A DNA stretch of 64,000 nt from Aegilops tauschii subsp. strangulata (Eukaryota > Streptophyta > Magnoliopsida > Poales > Poaceae): assembly GCF_002575655.3 (NCBI RefSeq), contig NC_053040.3:362326267-362390266 (forward strand), in the 5' to 3' direction. Below the pieces are notes generated by a model, which saw nothing but the letters and a program-made list of their open reading frames with translations, did not search any database and was not told where the DNA came from. Both the position numbers and the translations under genes were made by a program. Numbering within the stretch: position 1 is the first letter of the stretch; every line of letters begins with the position of its first letter. This document shows positions 44,598 through 54,084 of the stretch, one piece after another.

Positions 44598-45155
44598 TTA
44601 AACACGAATATAGCTAAGGGCCATCTGTTCCCGAACAAAATGAATATCCAACTCAATATGCTTGGTCCGTCGATGATGCACCGGGTTAGCGGAGAGGTAG
44701 ACCATCGAGACGTTGTCACAGTAGACCACTGTGGCACGGTCAACAGGGCAAGAGAGCTCCTGAAGCAGCTGGCGAAGCCACGAACACTCGGCGACGGCGT
44801 TGGCCACCGCACGATACTCAGCCTCAGCACTGGAACGAGAGACCGTAGGCTGCCGCTTGGACGACCACGAGATAAGGGAGGGTCCAAGGTAGACACAATA
44901 GCCCGAGGTGGAGCGACGGGTGTTAGGGCAGCCCGCCCAGTCTGCATCGGAGTACGCGGTGAGGGCGGTGTCGGCAGAGGCGTGAAGCGTGACGCCAAGA
45001 TCCATAGTGCCACAGACATAGTGGAGAATCCGCTTGACGGCAGCCCAGTGAACGTCTCGGGGGGGGCATGCATATGAAGACACACCTGTTGCACGACATA
45101 CTGGATCTCCGGTCGAGTCAGAGTGAGGTACTGAAGAGCACCAACGATAGACCAA
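44598..45155 (-). pseudogene. Copia RNase H domain
   Basis: This frame carries a full copia RNase H, which degrades the RNA strand of the RNA-DNA hybrid. YSDADWAGCP gives the first acidic residue, SSAEAEYRA the catalytic glutamate and VVYCDN the next aspartate, followed by HRRTKHIELDIHFVRE. The domain begins at VHWAAVKRILHYVCGT. It is out of phase with the reverse transcriptase segment upstream (to about 45060), so a frameshift separates them. The first roughly 20 codons of the frame are not homologous and belong to the neighbouring phase. The frame ends about 120 bp before the 3' LTR. Confidence 0.9.
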
Positions 45156-45553
45156 TAGAAAGCAGCATCCGAAGCAGGAGAACCATCCGTGGCAGAAAGC
45201 TTGGCCTTCGTATCAACAGGCGTGGTGGCGGGCTTGCAGGTAAGCATGCCGGCGCGCTCCAGGAGCTCATGAGCGTACTTCCGCTGATGAAGGAAGAAGC
45301 CATCCGGACGGCGCACCACCTCGACACCGAGGAAGTAGTGCAAAGGACCCAAGTCCTTGATGGCGAACTCAGCGCGAAGACGAGTCGTGAGCTGACTGAG
45401 GAGACCAGCCGTACATGACGTTAGGATGATGTCATCAACATAGAGTAGCAAGTAGGCCATGTCAGCGCCCTGATGATAGAAGAGGAGCGAGGCGTCCGAG
45501 CGGGTAGAGTGGAACCAAGCTGGTGGAGAAACGCCGCGATGCGCTGGTACCAA
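45060..45553 (-). pseudogene. Copia reverse transcriptase, C-terminal half
   Basis: The frame reads LLFYHQGADMAYLLLYVDDIILT, so the catalytic YVDD is present. It continues IKDLGPLHYFLGVEV, HQRKYAHELLERAGM and LTRPEIQYVVQQVCLHM, all standard copia RT landmarks. It is offset from the N-terminal half at 45421-46340 by a frameshift near 45520, and shifts again near 45060 before RNase H. Confidence 0.9.
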
Positions 45554-46340
45554 GCGCGCGGAGCCTGCTTAAGTCCGTACAAGGACCGCGAGAGCAGGCA
45601 CACGTGGTCGGGAAGCACCGGGTCAACAAACCCGGTGGGCTGCTGGCAGAAGACCTGCTCCTCGAGGTAACCATGGAGGAAGGCATTGGAGACGTCCATC
45701 TGGTGCACCGGCCAAGCACGGGAAACCGCAAGGTGAAGAACCGTGTGTATCGTGCCGGGCTTGACGACCGGAGCGAAGGTGTCGGTGAAGTCAATGCCAG
45801 CACGCTGTCGGAAGCCACGAACGACCCATCGCGCTTTATAGCGATCAAGGGTACCATCAGGACGGAGCTTGTGTTTGAAGACCCACTTCCCGGTAATCAC
45901 GTTGGCGTGCCGGGGACGGGGAACAAGCTGCCACGTCCGGTTGCGCAACAGGGCGTCAAACTCCTCTTGCATCGCAGCCATCCAGAGCGGGTCACGAAGA
46001 GCGGCTCGAACGGAGGACGGCAACGGCGATGGCTCAGAGGTGGACACCGCATGGACGTAGTCATCCACGGCGTAGCGAGCTCGGGCGAAAAACCCCGTAC
46101 GGGCGCGGGTGACCGGACCGGCCACAGGCGCCGGAGGCACGGGGGGGGCGCCGGGGGTGCCTGGGGCGCCGGGGGCGCCGAGGGGGCTGGGGGCGCGGGG
46201 GCCACGGGCGCCTGGGGCGCCAGTGCCGCGGCTGTAGGAGGTGCCGCATGCGGGGGCGCGCCTCAAAGCCAGAGGGCGGGCCAAGAAAGGCGTGCGAGCG
46301 CCTTGTGAGCGGCGTCGAGGAGCCCGCGTCACAAGTGGCG
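45421..46340 (-). pseudogene. Copia reverse transcriptase, N-terminal half and Pro/Ala linker
   Basis: After an alanine/proline-rich linker (GAPGTPGAPPVPPAP), the frame reads WMAAMQEEFDALLRNRTWQLV, GKWVFKHK, RYKARWVVRGF, FTDTFAPVVK and HQMDVSNAFLHG (the first catalytic aspartate of RT), then LYGLKQAPRAWYQRI. The matching frame on the integrase side is out of phase, so a shift lies inside the G/C-rich linker near 46150-46300, where repeated GGCGCC words favour slippage. Confidence 0.9.
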
Positions 46341-46399
46341 GGAGGAACAGCCGAAGGTACCTGCTGAAACGGAAACACATGTTCATCAAAGTAAACGTG

Positions 46400-46986
46400 T
46401 CAGGAAGTGAACACACGGTGGGAGACGGGATCGTAGCACCGATATCCCTTGGAGTTGGAAGGGTAGCCGATGAAGATGCAAGCGACAGAACGTGGTGCAA
46501 GTTCGTGAGGAGTGGAGTCGATAGTGCTAGGATAGCAAAGGCACCCGAAAATACGCAAGCCATCATAAGATGGGGGCGTACCGAAGAGAATATGGTGAGG
46601 TGCATAGTTCCACCGTGGGCGGCAAGGGCGAAGGTTAAGGAGAAGTGAAGCAGTAGCGATCGCATCCGGCCAGAAACGAGGCAGCATATTAGCATGAAAC
46701 AGGAGCGTGCGAACGCCGTCGTTCAGAGTGCGAAGGACGTGTTCGGCTCGACCGTTCTGCTGTGAAGTATACGGGCATGTGAGACGAAAAACTGTGCCGT
46801 GGTGCGACAGAAGAGTGCGGAAAGCAAGGTTGTCGAACTCTTTTCCATTGTCAGTCTGAAGAGCAAGGATGCGACGCCCAAACTGCATGCTGACATAGGA
46901 GTAAAAGGCCATCAAAGTGGAGAGTACATCCGACTTTCATCGTAAAGGAAACGTCCACACATAGTGAGAATAATCATCAAGGATAA
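46400..46986 (-). pseudogene. Copia integrase core
   Basis: The frame contains the second aspartate in LQTDNGKEFD and the glutamate in QQNGRAEHVLRT, plus LNLRPCRP and FGTPPSYDGLRIFGC of the integrase C-terminal part. The first aspartate lies in LIHSDVWTS of the upstream frame (near 47010). The frame ends at a TGA (46400) within VFTS-HVYFDE, consistent with a CGA-to-TGA deamination, and readable sequence continues in phase beyond it. A frameshift near 46920-46990 separates it from the upstream frame. Confidence 0.85.
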
Positions 46987-46993
46987 CCAGATA

Positions 46994-47908
46994 TTATAAA
47001 TAGCCCGAATTACTAGGAACTAGAGAGGTCCACACATCGCTATGAATCAACTTAAAAGGAAAAGAAGCTATGGTGGTGGAGTTATTAAATGGAAGGCGAA
47101 CATGTTTGCCGACACAACAGGCATGACAGGTGTGATCCTCTATCTTATTACAAATGAAACTGAAACTCCTAAGAATATGACGAAGTATGACGGGGTTGGG
47201 ATGACCCAAACGAGTGTGCCAGAGATCGACGCCGGCGGAGAGAGCAGCCGGTGCGGTGGTGGAGGTGGACGGCGGATGCACCGGATAGAGCTCATCGAGG
47301 CTGTCACATCGGTGAAGTACCATCCTGGTTCGAGCGTCCTTGACACAAAAACCAAGCTCGTCAAATTCAACAGTAACAGGATTTTCACGAGTTAAGCAAC
47401 GAACGGAAACAAGATTCTTAATAAGATGAGGTGACACAAGTATGTTAGACAAAGTAATAGGCATGGAATTAGACGGAAAAGAAGTGTGCTCGACATGTGT
47501 GATAGGTAGTGTGGAACCGTCGCCGATAATGATGGGGCGGTCGGTGGTGACAGGAGTGAAGGAGGCAAGATTACCAGAATGAGCAAACATGTGAGCCGTA
47601 GCCCCGGTGTCCATGTACCAATCACCGCCTCCAATGTAGTTGTTCGGCGTAGGCGCGGTGTGCAGCGCGGCGAGGGGGACTGGATCCCAAGGCGCCGGCG
47701 GCAGGGCCGACGAGGGCGGCGGCGGGGCCGCAGGGAGACCATAGGCGCCGCTCAGCTGCGGCAGTGGGGTATCCTCGGCTGCAGAGCCGCGTAGTACGCC
47801 TGATGCGCCGGCGGGCGCGGCAAGGGAAGGGTCGGTGCAGGAGCCCGTGGAACCGCCATGATGTAGGCATGAACAACGCCGGTCCACGGGTTGTAGCCGG
47901 AGGGGCAC
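46994..47908 (-). pseudogene. Copia gag end, protease and pre-integrase region
   Basis: The frame of 304 codons holds the aspartic protease motif DWYMDTGATAHM near residue 98, then IIGDGSTLPI and NILVSPHLIKNLVSV. The pre-integrase zinc-binding segment follows: LWHTRLGHPN with two downstream cysteine pairs, including CHAC. It ends with HSDVWTSLVPS, the first integrase aspartate. The gag part before it (NPWTGVVHAY in another phase) shows a frameshift near 47900. The protease cuts the polyprotein; the zinc segment aids integrase folding. Confidence 0.88.
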
Positions 47909-48849
47909 CTGGAACTGCTGCTGCTGCAGACGGGGCTGGCCGGCGCCCTGCGGCTGCTGCTACTGACCGCCGTGGCGGCCCCCACCGCGTCGGCCCCCGC
48001 GGCGTCGTTCGGCGGGAGGGGCGGGCGGCCCATAGGGCAGCGGGAGCAGCCCCGGCTGCTGGGTGGCCGGGTACGAAGGTGGCGCCGGAAACGGCGCCGG
48101 GTGGCGCTACGGCAGGGACGCGGCCGGGGCGGCTGGAGGTGCCGAGGAGGCGCCGCGGGTGGTGCCGGCGGCGAGGGCGGTGTGGATGGCGCGCGCCTTC
48201 ACCTGCTTTATCCGCCGCTCCTTCAAGCGGAGGTACGCAATGAACTTAGCGAAGGACGGGTTGGGGATGAGGCTAAGGTTCGCCGCGGCGTTGCCGAAGT
48301 ACTCGTGAGCCCGGCGGTGAGCGTGATGAGGAGGAGGTCATCATCGATCTTCGTGCCAATATCGCGGAGCTCGTCAGCGAGAGTCTTCAGGCGGCGACAA
48401 TAGTCGTCGGCGAAGGTGTTGTCCTGGTGACACCCAAAGAACTCTTGCTGCAAAAAAACACGACGCTGGAGCTGGTTGTCGGTGAAGAGCCCATTCAGCT
48501 TGGTCCACACGGCGCAGGCATCGTCACCGTCCGCCATGACCGTCTGGAAGAGCTCCCGCGAGATGGTGAGGAAGAACCAGCGGATGATCGTGGTGTCGAT
48601 GGTGGACCAGTCATGGAACTCAGGGACAAGGCTGGAGTCGACGGTGCCGTCCATGTGGTCGATGAGGTGATACTCCCGGAACACGAGGGGAAAATACGTC
48701 TTCCACATGTAGTAGGAGGAGTCCGCCTGCGAGAGACGAACCGGCACCCGCTCGAATATGTTGAGGTTGCGGATGTCATTGACATCGGTAGGGTTGGCGT
48801 CGGCAAACATGTTGGAGTTAGTGGACGCGGAGGAGGTGACGGACGACAT
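47909..48849 (-). pseudogene. Copia Gag (UBN2-type), frameshifted at C-terminus
   Basis: I choose the ATG at 48849 (MSSVTSSASTNSNMFAD) because homology-like sequence begins there; the frame extends upstream without a match. The body reads DSSYYMWKTYFPLVFREYHLIDHMDG, WKLNGLF-type CAVWTKLNGLF, VFLQQEFFGC, CRRLKTLADELRDIG and LLLITLTAGL, landmarks of plant copia gag of the UBN2 type. The frame shifts near 48230, where FAKFIAYLRLKERRIK continues in another phase, followed by a Gly/Arg- and Gln-rich tail and NPWTGVVHAY. Gag would package the RNA. Confidence 0.85.
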
Positions 48850-49038
48850 AGCAAGGACGGGACGGAGCGGGCGGCGCGGATGGCTCGAGTGAGATTTGCG
48901 GCGGCTTCGGCGATGCGGCTGGCGGGCGGGCAGGTGGTAGCAGCGGATGACACGAGCGGGCTCGGAGTCAGCGGCGTTGGCGGCTAGCAAGCACGGGAGC
49001 GATCGATGCTGGCGGTGTTGACGGGTAGCGCGTTGGCA

Positions 49039-49113
49039 GCTAGCGGGATTAGCAGCAGGCGGCGCTAGCGGGATTAGCAGCGAGCGGCGCTAGCGAGATT
49101 AGCAGCCTAGCAG
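49039..49113 (-). repeat. 25-bp tandem repeat x 3 in copia leader
   Basis: GCTAGCGGGATTAGCAGC-type units at 49039, 49064 and 49089, exactly 25 bp apart. Confidence 0.8.
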
Positions 49114-49206
49114 CAGATCGGGACTAGCAGCGAGCGTTGGCGCGGCTATAGCGGAGAAAACGAGTAGCGGCGACCGGCGTGGGGTGCACAGGCGGGGGCT
49201 AAGGGA

Positions 49207-49254
49207 GGCGGCGGCGGCGGCGCGGCGGCGGCGGCGCGGCGGCGGCGGCGGCGG
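49207..49254. repeat. (GCG)n microsatellite in copia leader
   Basis: Near-perfect GGC/GCG trinucleotide run with two phase breaks, close to the PBS of the short-LTR copia. Confidence 0.9.
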
Positions 49255-49278
49255 AAGGCTAGGGGTAAAACCTAAAAA

Positions 49279-49287
49279 CTGATACCA
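49279..49287 (-). other. Primer-binding site of short-LTR copia
   Basis: Minus-strand TGGTATCAG directly abuts the 5' LTR, the core of the tRNA-Met type copia site. Confidence 0.85.
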
Positions 49288-49432
49288 TGTAAGAGATTAT
49301 GATTGCACGACATATTGCTCTCGTGCATAGGCACACATATATGATGTACAAAGGTGGATCACGGATCTCAACTATACAAGGAATTAGGAGGCGGCCCAAT
49401 ACACAATATGCACATAACACATATACTTAAAA
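49288..49432 (-). repeat. 5' LTR of short-LTR copia (145 bp)
   Basis: Matches 44332-44477. Its outer end reads ACTTAAAA where the partner has ACTCAACA, so the terminal CA has become AA. The TSD position confirms the boundary. Confidence 0.9.
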
Positions 49433-49437
49433 ACGGA
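49433..49437. repeat. TSD of short-LTR copia, right (ACGGA)
   Basis: Matches 44327-44331. Confidence 0.9.
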
Positions 49438-50151
49438 GATGCTTAGCACCACTAGCTTCAACCTTCAGTACAGATAGAAGATATCATGCATGACCGAGAG
49501 TTCTATTTTACGACAGAAACGAGAAGTCCCTTTTGAAAAAAGAAACGAAGGATTAACCATAGAGAACTTCAGTGAGATAGAATACTTTGGACGCTTAACC
49601 AGAAATGAGCTGGAGTGAACTTCCGCCTGCGCAAAGCCATGCACAGGCAAGGTGCAAGAGTACATGACAACCATGAACTGGAATAATTTGGTGATTTTGC
49701 ACTCTCTGCGAGCTTATTTTGACATATGACATTACTTTTGTTTAAGAAACGACATCAATTATAGTTGGGGTTGAGAAATAAATAGTAGAGGTTTGTAAGG
49801 TCAATACTATTTTTTTGGATGACAATCTCTCAACCTCAAGTCACATCAAAGGATCCATACTTCTGATAGCTAGAGTCAACGGCATATAAATTGCAAAATT
49901 CCAAGCTGGATTTACAGGTTCTCAGGTGATAATGTAAATAAATTGCATGATTACTTATTCCAAATTGAAGCTGGAAACCCTGCTTAGATTGGATCGAATA
50001 AATCATTTCTGTTTGATCACGAAGGAGGGCCTTGCTTTACTGGCAGGAGAGTTACACAGTAGTGACAGCAACTACTAATCGCCAACAAACTAGATAATAA
50101 TAGATCTAACACCCAAAATATGAAGAACATATTGTCTCTATCGCTCTACTA
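49438..50151. other. No gene recognised
   Basis: AT-rich sequence, the continuation of the DNA that was interrupted at 44326. A minus-strand frame of 69 codons (49465-49674) has ordinary composition but no family I recognise. Confidence 0.4.
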
Positions 50152-50163
50152 CCTCCGTATTTG
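50152..50163. repeat. TSD of non-LTR element, left (CCTCCGTATTTG)
   Basis: Perfect 12-bp match to 51715-51726. Confidence 0.9.
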
Positions 50164-51714
50164 GTGATAACATCTTACAACACCCCCGCGTCGCCCTCCC
50201 GCTAAGGTGGCTCGGGTGAAAACCCTAGCCCCCGCCGCCGGGCACCTCCATCCTCCCCCTCCCCTCCGCTGCCGCTAGAGGAGGTCGCCGGGCGAAGCCC
50301 CAGGCGGCTGATGGCGGTGGCGGAGGCTCTCTTCTCTTCCCTCCCGCGCCAGATCGGTGAGGCGGGTCACCAATGGCGCCGGGGCGCTTTCCCCCAATCT
50401 GCGTCGCGGCGGCACGGCGTCTTAGGCGACGGCGCAAGGCGGCGGCGTGGTGCTGGGCGGGGGCGGCGGAGCTGCTAGGCTCCGAGGAAGATCTGGTGGC
50501 GCCGGCCGTTTCGATGGGCTCGCGGGGTCATGGCGGCCTTGGTCGCGGTGGCTGGCGGCTAGGCCTGTCGGCGGCGGCTGGATCCCGGGGCGGCGGCCCT
50601 GGAAGGTGGCGGCGGGTGAAGCTCGGGCTTCCCGCGGCGGCATGGCGTGGTGTTGTCCCTATCCAAGGCGGATCTGCATCGCCGATCTCGTGGTTTTGCC
50701 GCGGATTGGTTCAGACCAGAGACGGTGATGAGCGTGCGGGATCCATCTCGGCGGCTCTCACGGTTTGGCGAGGTGGGGTGGGAGCCCTCCTCCCATGCTC
50801 CAGTGGCGACGCATTCAGGCAGTGGCCGGTGTGCCAGGGTTCCTACGGTGGCACTGCTGTTGCGGTTGGTCTCCGGATCTAGGCGGCTAGATTTGGGGCT
50901 TTGAAGGCGGTCGAGACAGTGCACAGGTTATCGGGTGGATTTCTTGGGACGGATCCAGGTGAAAACTTGGTCTTCGGTCGTGGCCGGAGCCGGTGATGAA
51001 GATGCCCTTATCATTGTTTCTTTCATGAAGGCATCATCGAGGTGAAGCTCCCAACCCCACCCAATACCTTCGGGGGAAACCCTAGATCAGCTGATCGGAT
51101 GACGGGGGCATTCATGTGTCGTTACCCCCTTGGGGGCGGCATTCTTGGAGTTGCACTCGGGCTCGAGGGACCAGCGGATGGCTTCTTCGGTGGAGCGGTG
51201 TTTATTTCTACATATTCATGGCGGCGGTTCTCGGCGGCATGGAGCAGTGGAGGCTTGGCGTCAGATGTGTGGCGATGGACACGCGCAGGAGGTCGACGTT
51301 GTCTGGCGTCGTTGTGGCGTCGATGGCAGAGAGGCCTGACAAGGTCGATACGTCAGTACATGCTTTGAGGATAGATCGAGGGAAGACGGAGGTGACGGGC
51401 CTTTGCAATGTGTGCGTGTGGTACTCACTGAGAGTGCGCCGGACCGGAGTGTTACCCAGTCCCGCCTAGGTGGCTTTGGATGGGGCATCCGGCATTAGAT
51501 GTTAGGCTTTTGTGCGAGTATGTTTGGTATTTGGCCCGGACATTCGGCACACATTCATTAAGAGGATAGGAGTAGCGACAAGTGTCGTCTAGATGGTGGC
51601 CTCGGGCTTACTGTTGTATTTCTTTGTAAGGTCTTTGTGAATAATAAATAATATGGCCGCATGCATCTCCCAAATGCAGAGGCCGGGTGTGATTCCTCCT
51701 TTTCAAAAAAAATG
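50164..51714 (+). mobile_element. Non-autonomous non-LTR retroelement with L1-type tail, 1.55 kb
   Basis: The head CACCCCCGCGTCGCCCTCCCGC...GGCTCGGGTGAAAACCCTAGC starts about 17 bp inside the TSD. The GC-rich body has long frames in several phases (up to 169 codons) but no LINE or host domain. The 3' half matches 40690-41428. The tail reads AATAATAAATAATATGGCC, then the TGCAT-N7-ATGCA hairpin (51662-51678), GAGGCCGGGTGTG, CCTCCTTTTC and eight or so A. The TSD is perfect, so this looks like the youngest of the three related elements. Confidence 0.8.
51662..51678 (+). other. 3'-tail hairpin (TGCAT / ATGCA)
   Basis: Followed by GAGGCCGGG, as in the LINE tail at 37408-37431. Confidence 0.65.
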
Positions 51715-51726
51715 CCTCCGTATTTG
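51715..51726. repeat. TSD of non-LTR element, right
   Basis: Perfect copy of 50152-50163. Confidence 0.9.
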
Positions 51727-52503
51727 AACTGCAAAACGTCTAATATTTAGTTAAAGAGGGCGTACATGATTGACGTGCCTTACTCATCTTTTTCGAGCTT
51801 CGTATACAATAATCAAGAAAAGAAATCCCACGTCAAAAAAGGTAGATCATGGTACGTAACAACGAGGATTTGGTGAGGCAAGCAAAGATATAAGTCAGGC
51901 TTTCTACTTCGATGGCTCACACGCAGTAGCATTTCAACAAGCACCTGCCGCGCGTAGCCCATGTTCCTACTAAAACAAGAACAAACAATCAGGTGGGAAC
52001 AAACACAACGCCAAAAAGAGTTAACAGATGCGGAACCTGATCTCGCAGTAGGCCGAAAGCAAAATCCCTTTCGAAGCAAGCAACCAACGATGCGAAGCCT
52101 AGCCTGATCGGCATGGAAATCGGCGTCGGCGTCGATGGAATTAAGCGGAAGGAAAGGAACTGCAGGTCACACCAAATTCGTACGTTCATTGGCGATTTTT
52201 TAGCATGCATTCGTTGGCGCTGTGATGTCTATCATTTTCTGGTTTGTATTCTTTTTAAAGATAAATTATGGTATTTTTAGGTAAATTTGCATTTGCCTTT
52301 TTTTCTGAGAGAGAGAGACCATATGCATTTGCTCTTTCTTTTTTTGAAAAATATGCATTTGCCTTTTTTTTGAGGCAAAATATGCATTTGCTTAAGTTGC
52401 CCATACTTGGCAGATCCTAAATGGAGAGCTCCTGTTATCTGGCAAACGAGCCGGCCCAATTATCACGCGTCGAGCGAAAATTCAAAAAAAGAAGAGCACG
52501 AGT
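51727..52503. other. No gene seen
   Basis: Contains repeated TATGCATTTGC words at 52319-52395 and a GAGAGAGAGA run at 52307. No domain recognised in the short frames. Confidence 0.4.
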
Positions 52504-52560
52504 TGGAGCGAACTCCGGACCTCATGCTAGATTCTAGCGAAGCTAGCGCAGCGCCTAGCT
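52504..52560 (-). other. tRNA-like box (Pol III B-box-like), module f
   Basis: On the minus strand a GCTAGGCGCTGCGCTAGC stretch (A-box position) is followed by GGAGTTCGCTCC (B-box-like, near GGTTCGANTCC). A run of seven T lies about 20 nt further on. There is no pairing acceptor stem, so it is not a functional tRNA. Confidence 0.4.
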
Positions 52561-52579
52561 TAAAGTATGCAATACAGCA

Positions 52580-53170
52580 GTAACCTTTTTTCTTAAAATA
52601 ATAAACAATTTTGTGATATATGCTGAACAAATTTTAAAATACAGTGCACTTTTTGTAAAAAACATTGAACAAATTTCAAATACACAAATTGCATTTTGTG
52701 GTATACATTGAAGAATTCATTAATATATGATGAATAAATTTGAAATACACAATGAACATATTTTAATATATGTTGAACAATTTCATAATATATTATGACA
52801 TTTTTTAATACACGATAACAATTTTTATTATGCACATTTTCTTAATACGATGAAGATTTTTGTAATGCGCTGTGAAATTTTTATATAATATGCAATAAAG
52901 AGAATAAAAACATAAACATATTTTCTTAAAAAGGAGACATAAAAGATAAAACGAAAGAAAAAAAGAAACCAAAACAAAAAATTAAAAACCAGAATGAAAA
53001 AAGAACAAAACCAGGACATAATATTGAAAAAAACTGGAAGCATAAAATCATAGAAGAAAAAAATACGCAAGAAACAAAGAAACAACAGCGAACGAAATCC
53101 GTATGTGGGCCGATCCAAGGGGTGACTCGCTTCAATACGGATTCGCCGGCTTCCACGTGCGGGTCGCTCA
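52580..53170 (+). repeat. AT-rich GAACA-type array, purine tract and GC block
   Basis: ATTGAACAAATTT-like words (52620-52850) are followed by an A/G-rich tract (52900-53070) and a short block with GTGGGCCGATCC and CACGTGCGGGTCG. The order of parts is the same as at 8281-9062 and 58900-59400. Confidence 0.6.
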
Positions 53171-53268
53171 ATTCTTTTTTGTTTCGCAGATCCTATTTAG
53201 CGCTTCAGTAGAGCAACTAATTGAGGAGCACTCCGGTTGCTCAAAACAAATTAAGAAGCGCTTCTTCT

Positions 53269-53282
53269 GGGGGGGGGGGGGG
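53269..53282. repeat. Run of 14 G
   Basis: Fourteen consecutive G on the plus strand. Confidence 0.95.
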
Positions 53283-53339
53283 CTGAAAGCGCACCACTTT
53301 GCTTTCATGAGAGGTATGGATTTATTTTTTTATTCTGCA

Positions 53340-53570
53340 AGAGGCACGGATTTACTTCCATGAGAAATACTATCGTGCCTCTAGGAAACGAAAAAATGTG
53401 TTTTTTTGCTTCCGCGAAAGGCACGGCCGTGCCTTCTGGAAATGAAAAAAAATGTGTTTTTTTGCTTCCGCGAGAGACACGGCCATGCCTCCCGAAAATG
53501 AAAAAACAACGTGTTTTTTCTTTCTTTCGTGAGAGGCATGGTCGTGCCTCCTGGAACTTGTTTTCAAATT
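53340..53570 (+). repeat. Minisatellite of about 57 bp carrying a GGCACGGCCGTGCC palindrome
   Basis: Units built of TTCCGCGAGAGGCACGG, CCTCC-GGAAATGAAAA and TGTGTTTTTT recur at 53408, 53464 and 53523, with a decayed one before. In the best unit AGGCACGGCCGTGCCT is a perfect 16-bp palindrome. Confidence 0.75.
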
Positions 53571-53675
53571 TACGTTTTATTTTTTCAGATAATTTATATT
53601 GGGGACACGGTATTGTTTTACTACACGGAAGGTTAACTAGCACTGCCTTCTGGTAATAGACAGTAAAAGTAATTT

Positions 53676-53736
53676 TGTCTAGTGGTTAATGCGTTAGGCT
53701 GTCAACGTTGAGGTGCCAAGTTCGGTTCCCAGTGAG
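53676..53736 (+). other. tRNA-like box, module a
   Basis: GTCTAGTGGTTAATGCG (A-box-like) and AAGTTCGGTTCCC (B-box-like) are about 40 bp apart, with GGCTGTCAAC between them as in a tRNA anticodon arm. The acceptor stem is not complementary. No T-run follows closely. Confidence 0.45.
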
Positions 53737-54084
53737 CCCAAATTTGTAACACGACTAGCAAATATGCGTGTGGGTTACAACAGAAGAAAAACTATCAGAT
53801 TATATAGGCATGATAAATATAAAAAAAAGCCTGAATTAAATGCCAGGATGAGATAACGACTTTTAAAATATCATTTCACAAACTATGTTTGAGTGAGGTC
53901 ATGATAAGATAAAGGACTTTTAAAAAGTCATTTCAAAAACTAAAAATGTGATGGTCTCGTCACGATTTGATTTTCTAAGTCGCCACATTGAAATATTTTT
54001 TGGCTGAACAAACTGCATTGATGGACCTTGCCTGAGCTAATTGATGAATGATGTGTCTCGCCTTGACCTAGTGTAGCGATGTTT

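Larger units (their letters stand above)
44332..49432 (-). mobile_element. Short-LTR Ty1/copia element (Ale/Retrofit-like), 5.1 kb
   Basis: A complete minus-strand element with LTRs of 146 and 145 bp, TSD ACGGA, a PBS, a polypurine tract and gag, protease, integrase, reverse transcriptase and RNase H in copia order. The small size and short LTRs fit the Ale/Retrofit lineage, which is inferred. The coding DNA is GC-rich, in contrast to the flanks. Frameshifts occur in gag, in the linker between integrase and RT, within RT and before RNase H, and a TGA ends the integrase frame. The enzyme motifs themselves are well kept, so the lesions look recent. Confidence 0.92.

Noticed and set aside
45523..46308. 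A 261-codon plus-strand frame
   Set aside because: It is antisense to the copia reverse transcriptase and linker. The minus strand holds the real domain motifs; the GC-rich composition keeps the opposite strand open.
47764..48243. Plus-strand frames of 143-186 codons across 47.7-49 kb
   Set aside because: Antisense shadows of copia gag and its leader, Arg/Gly-rich with no domain.
50373..50882. A 169-codon plus-strand frame
   Set aside because: Gly/Ala/Arg-rich frame in the GC-rich body of a non-LTR element. Several other phases are open as well.
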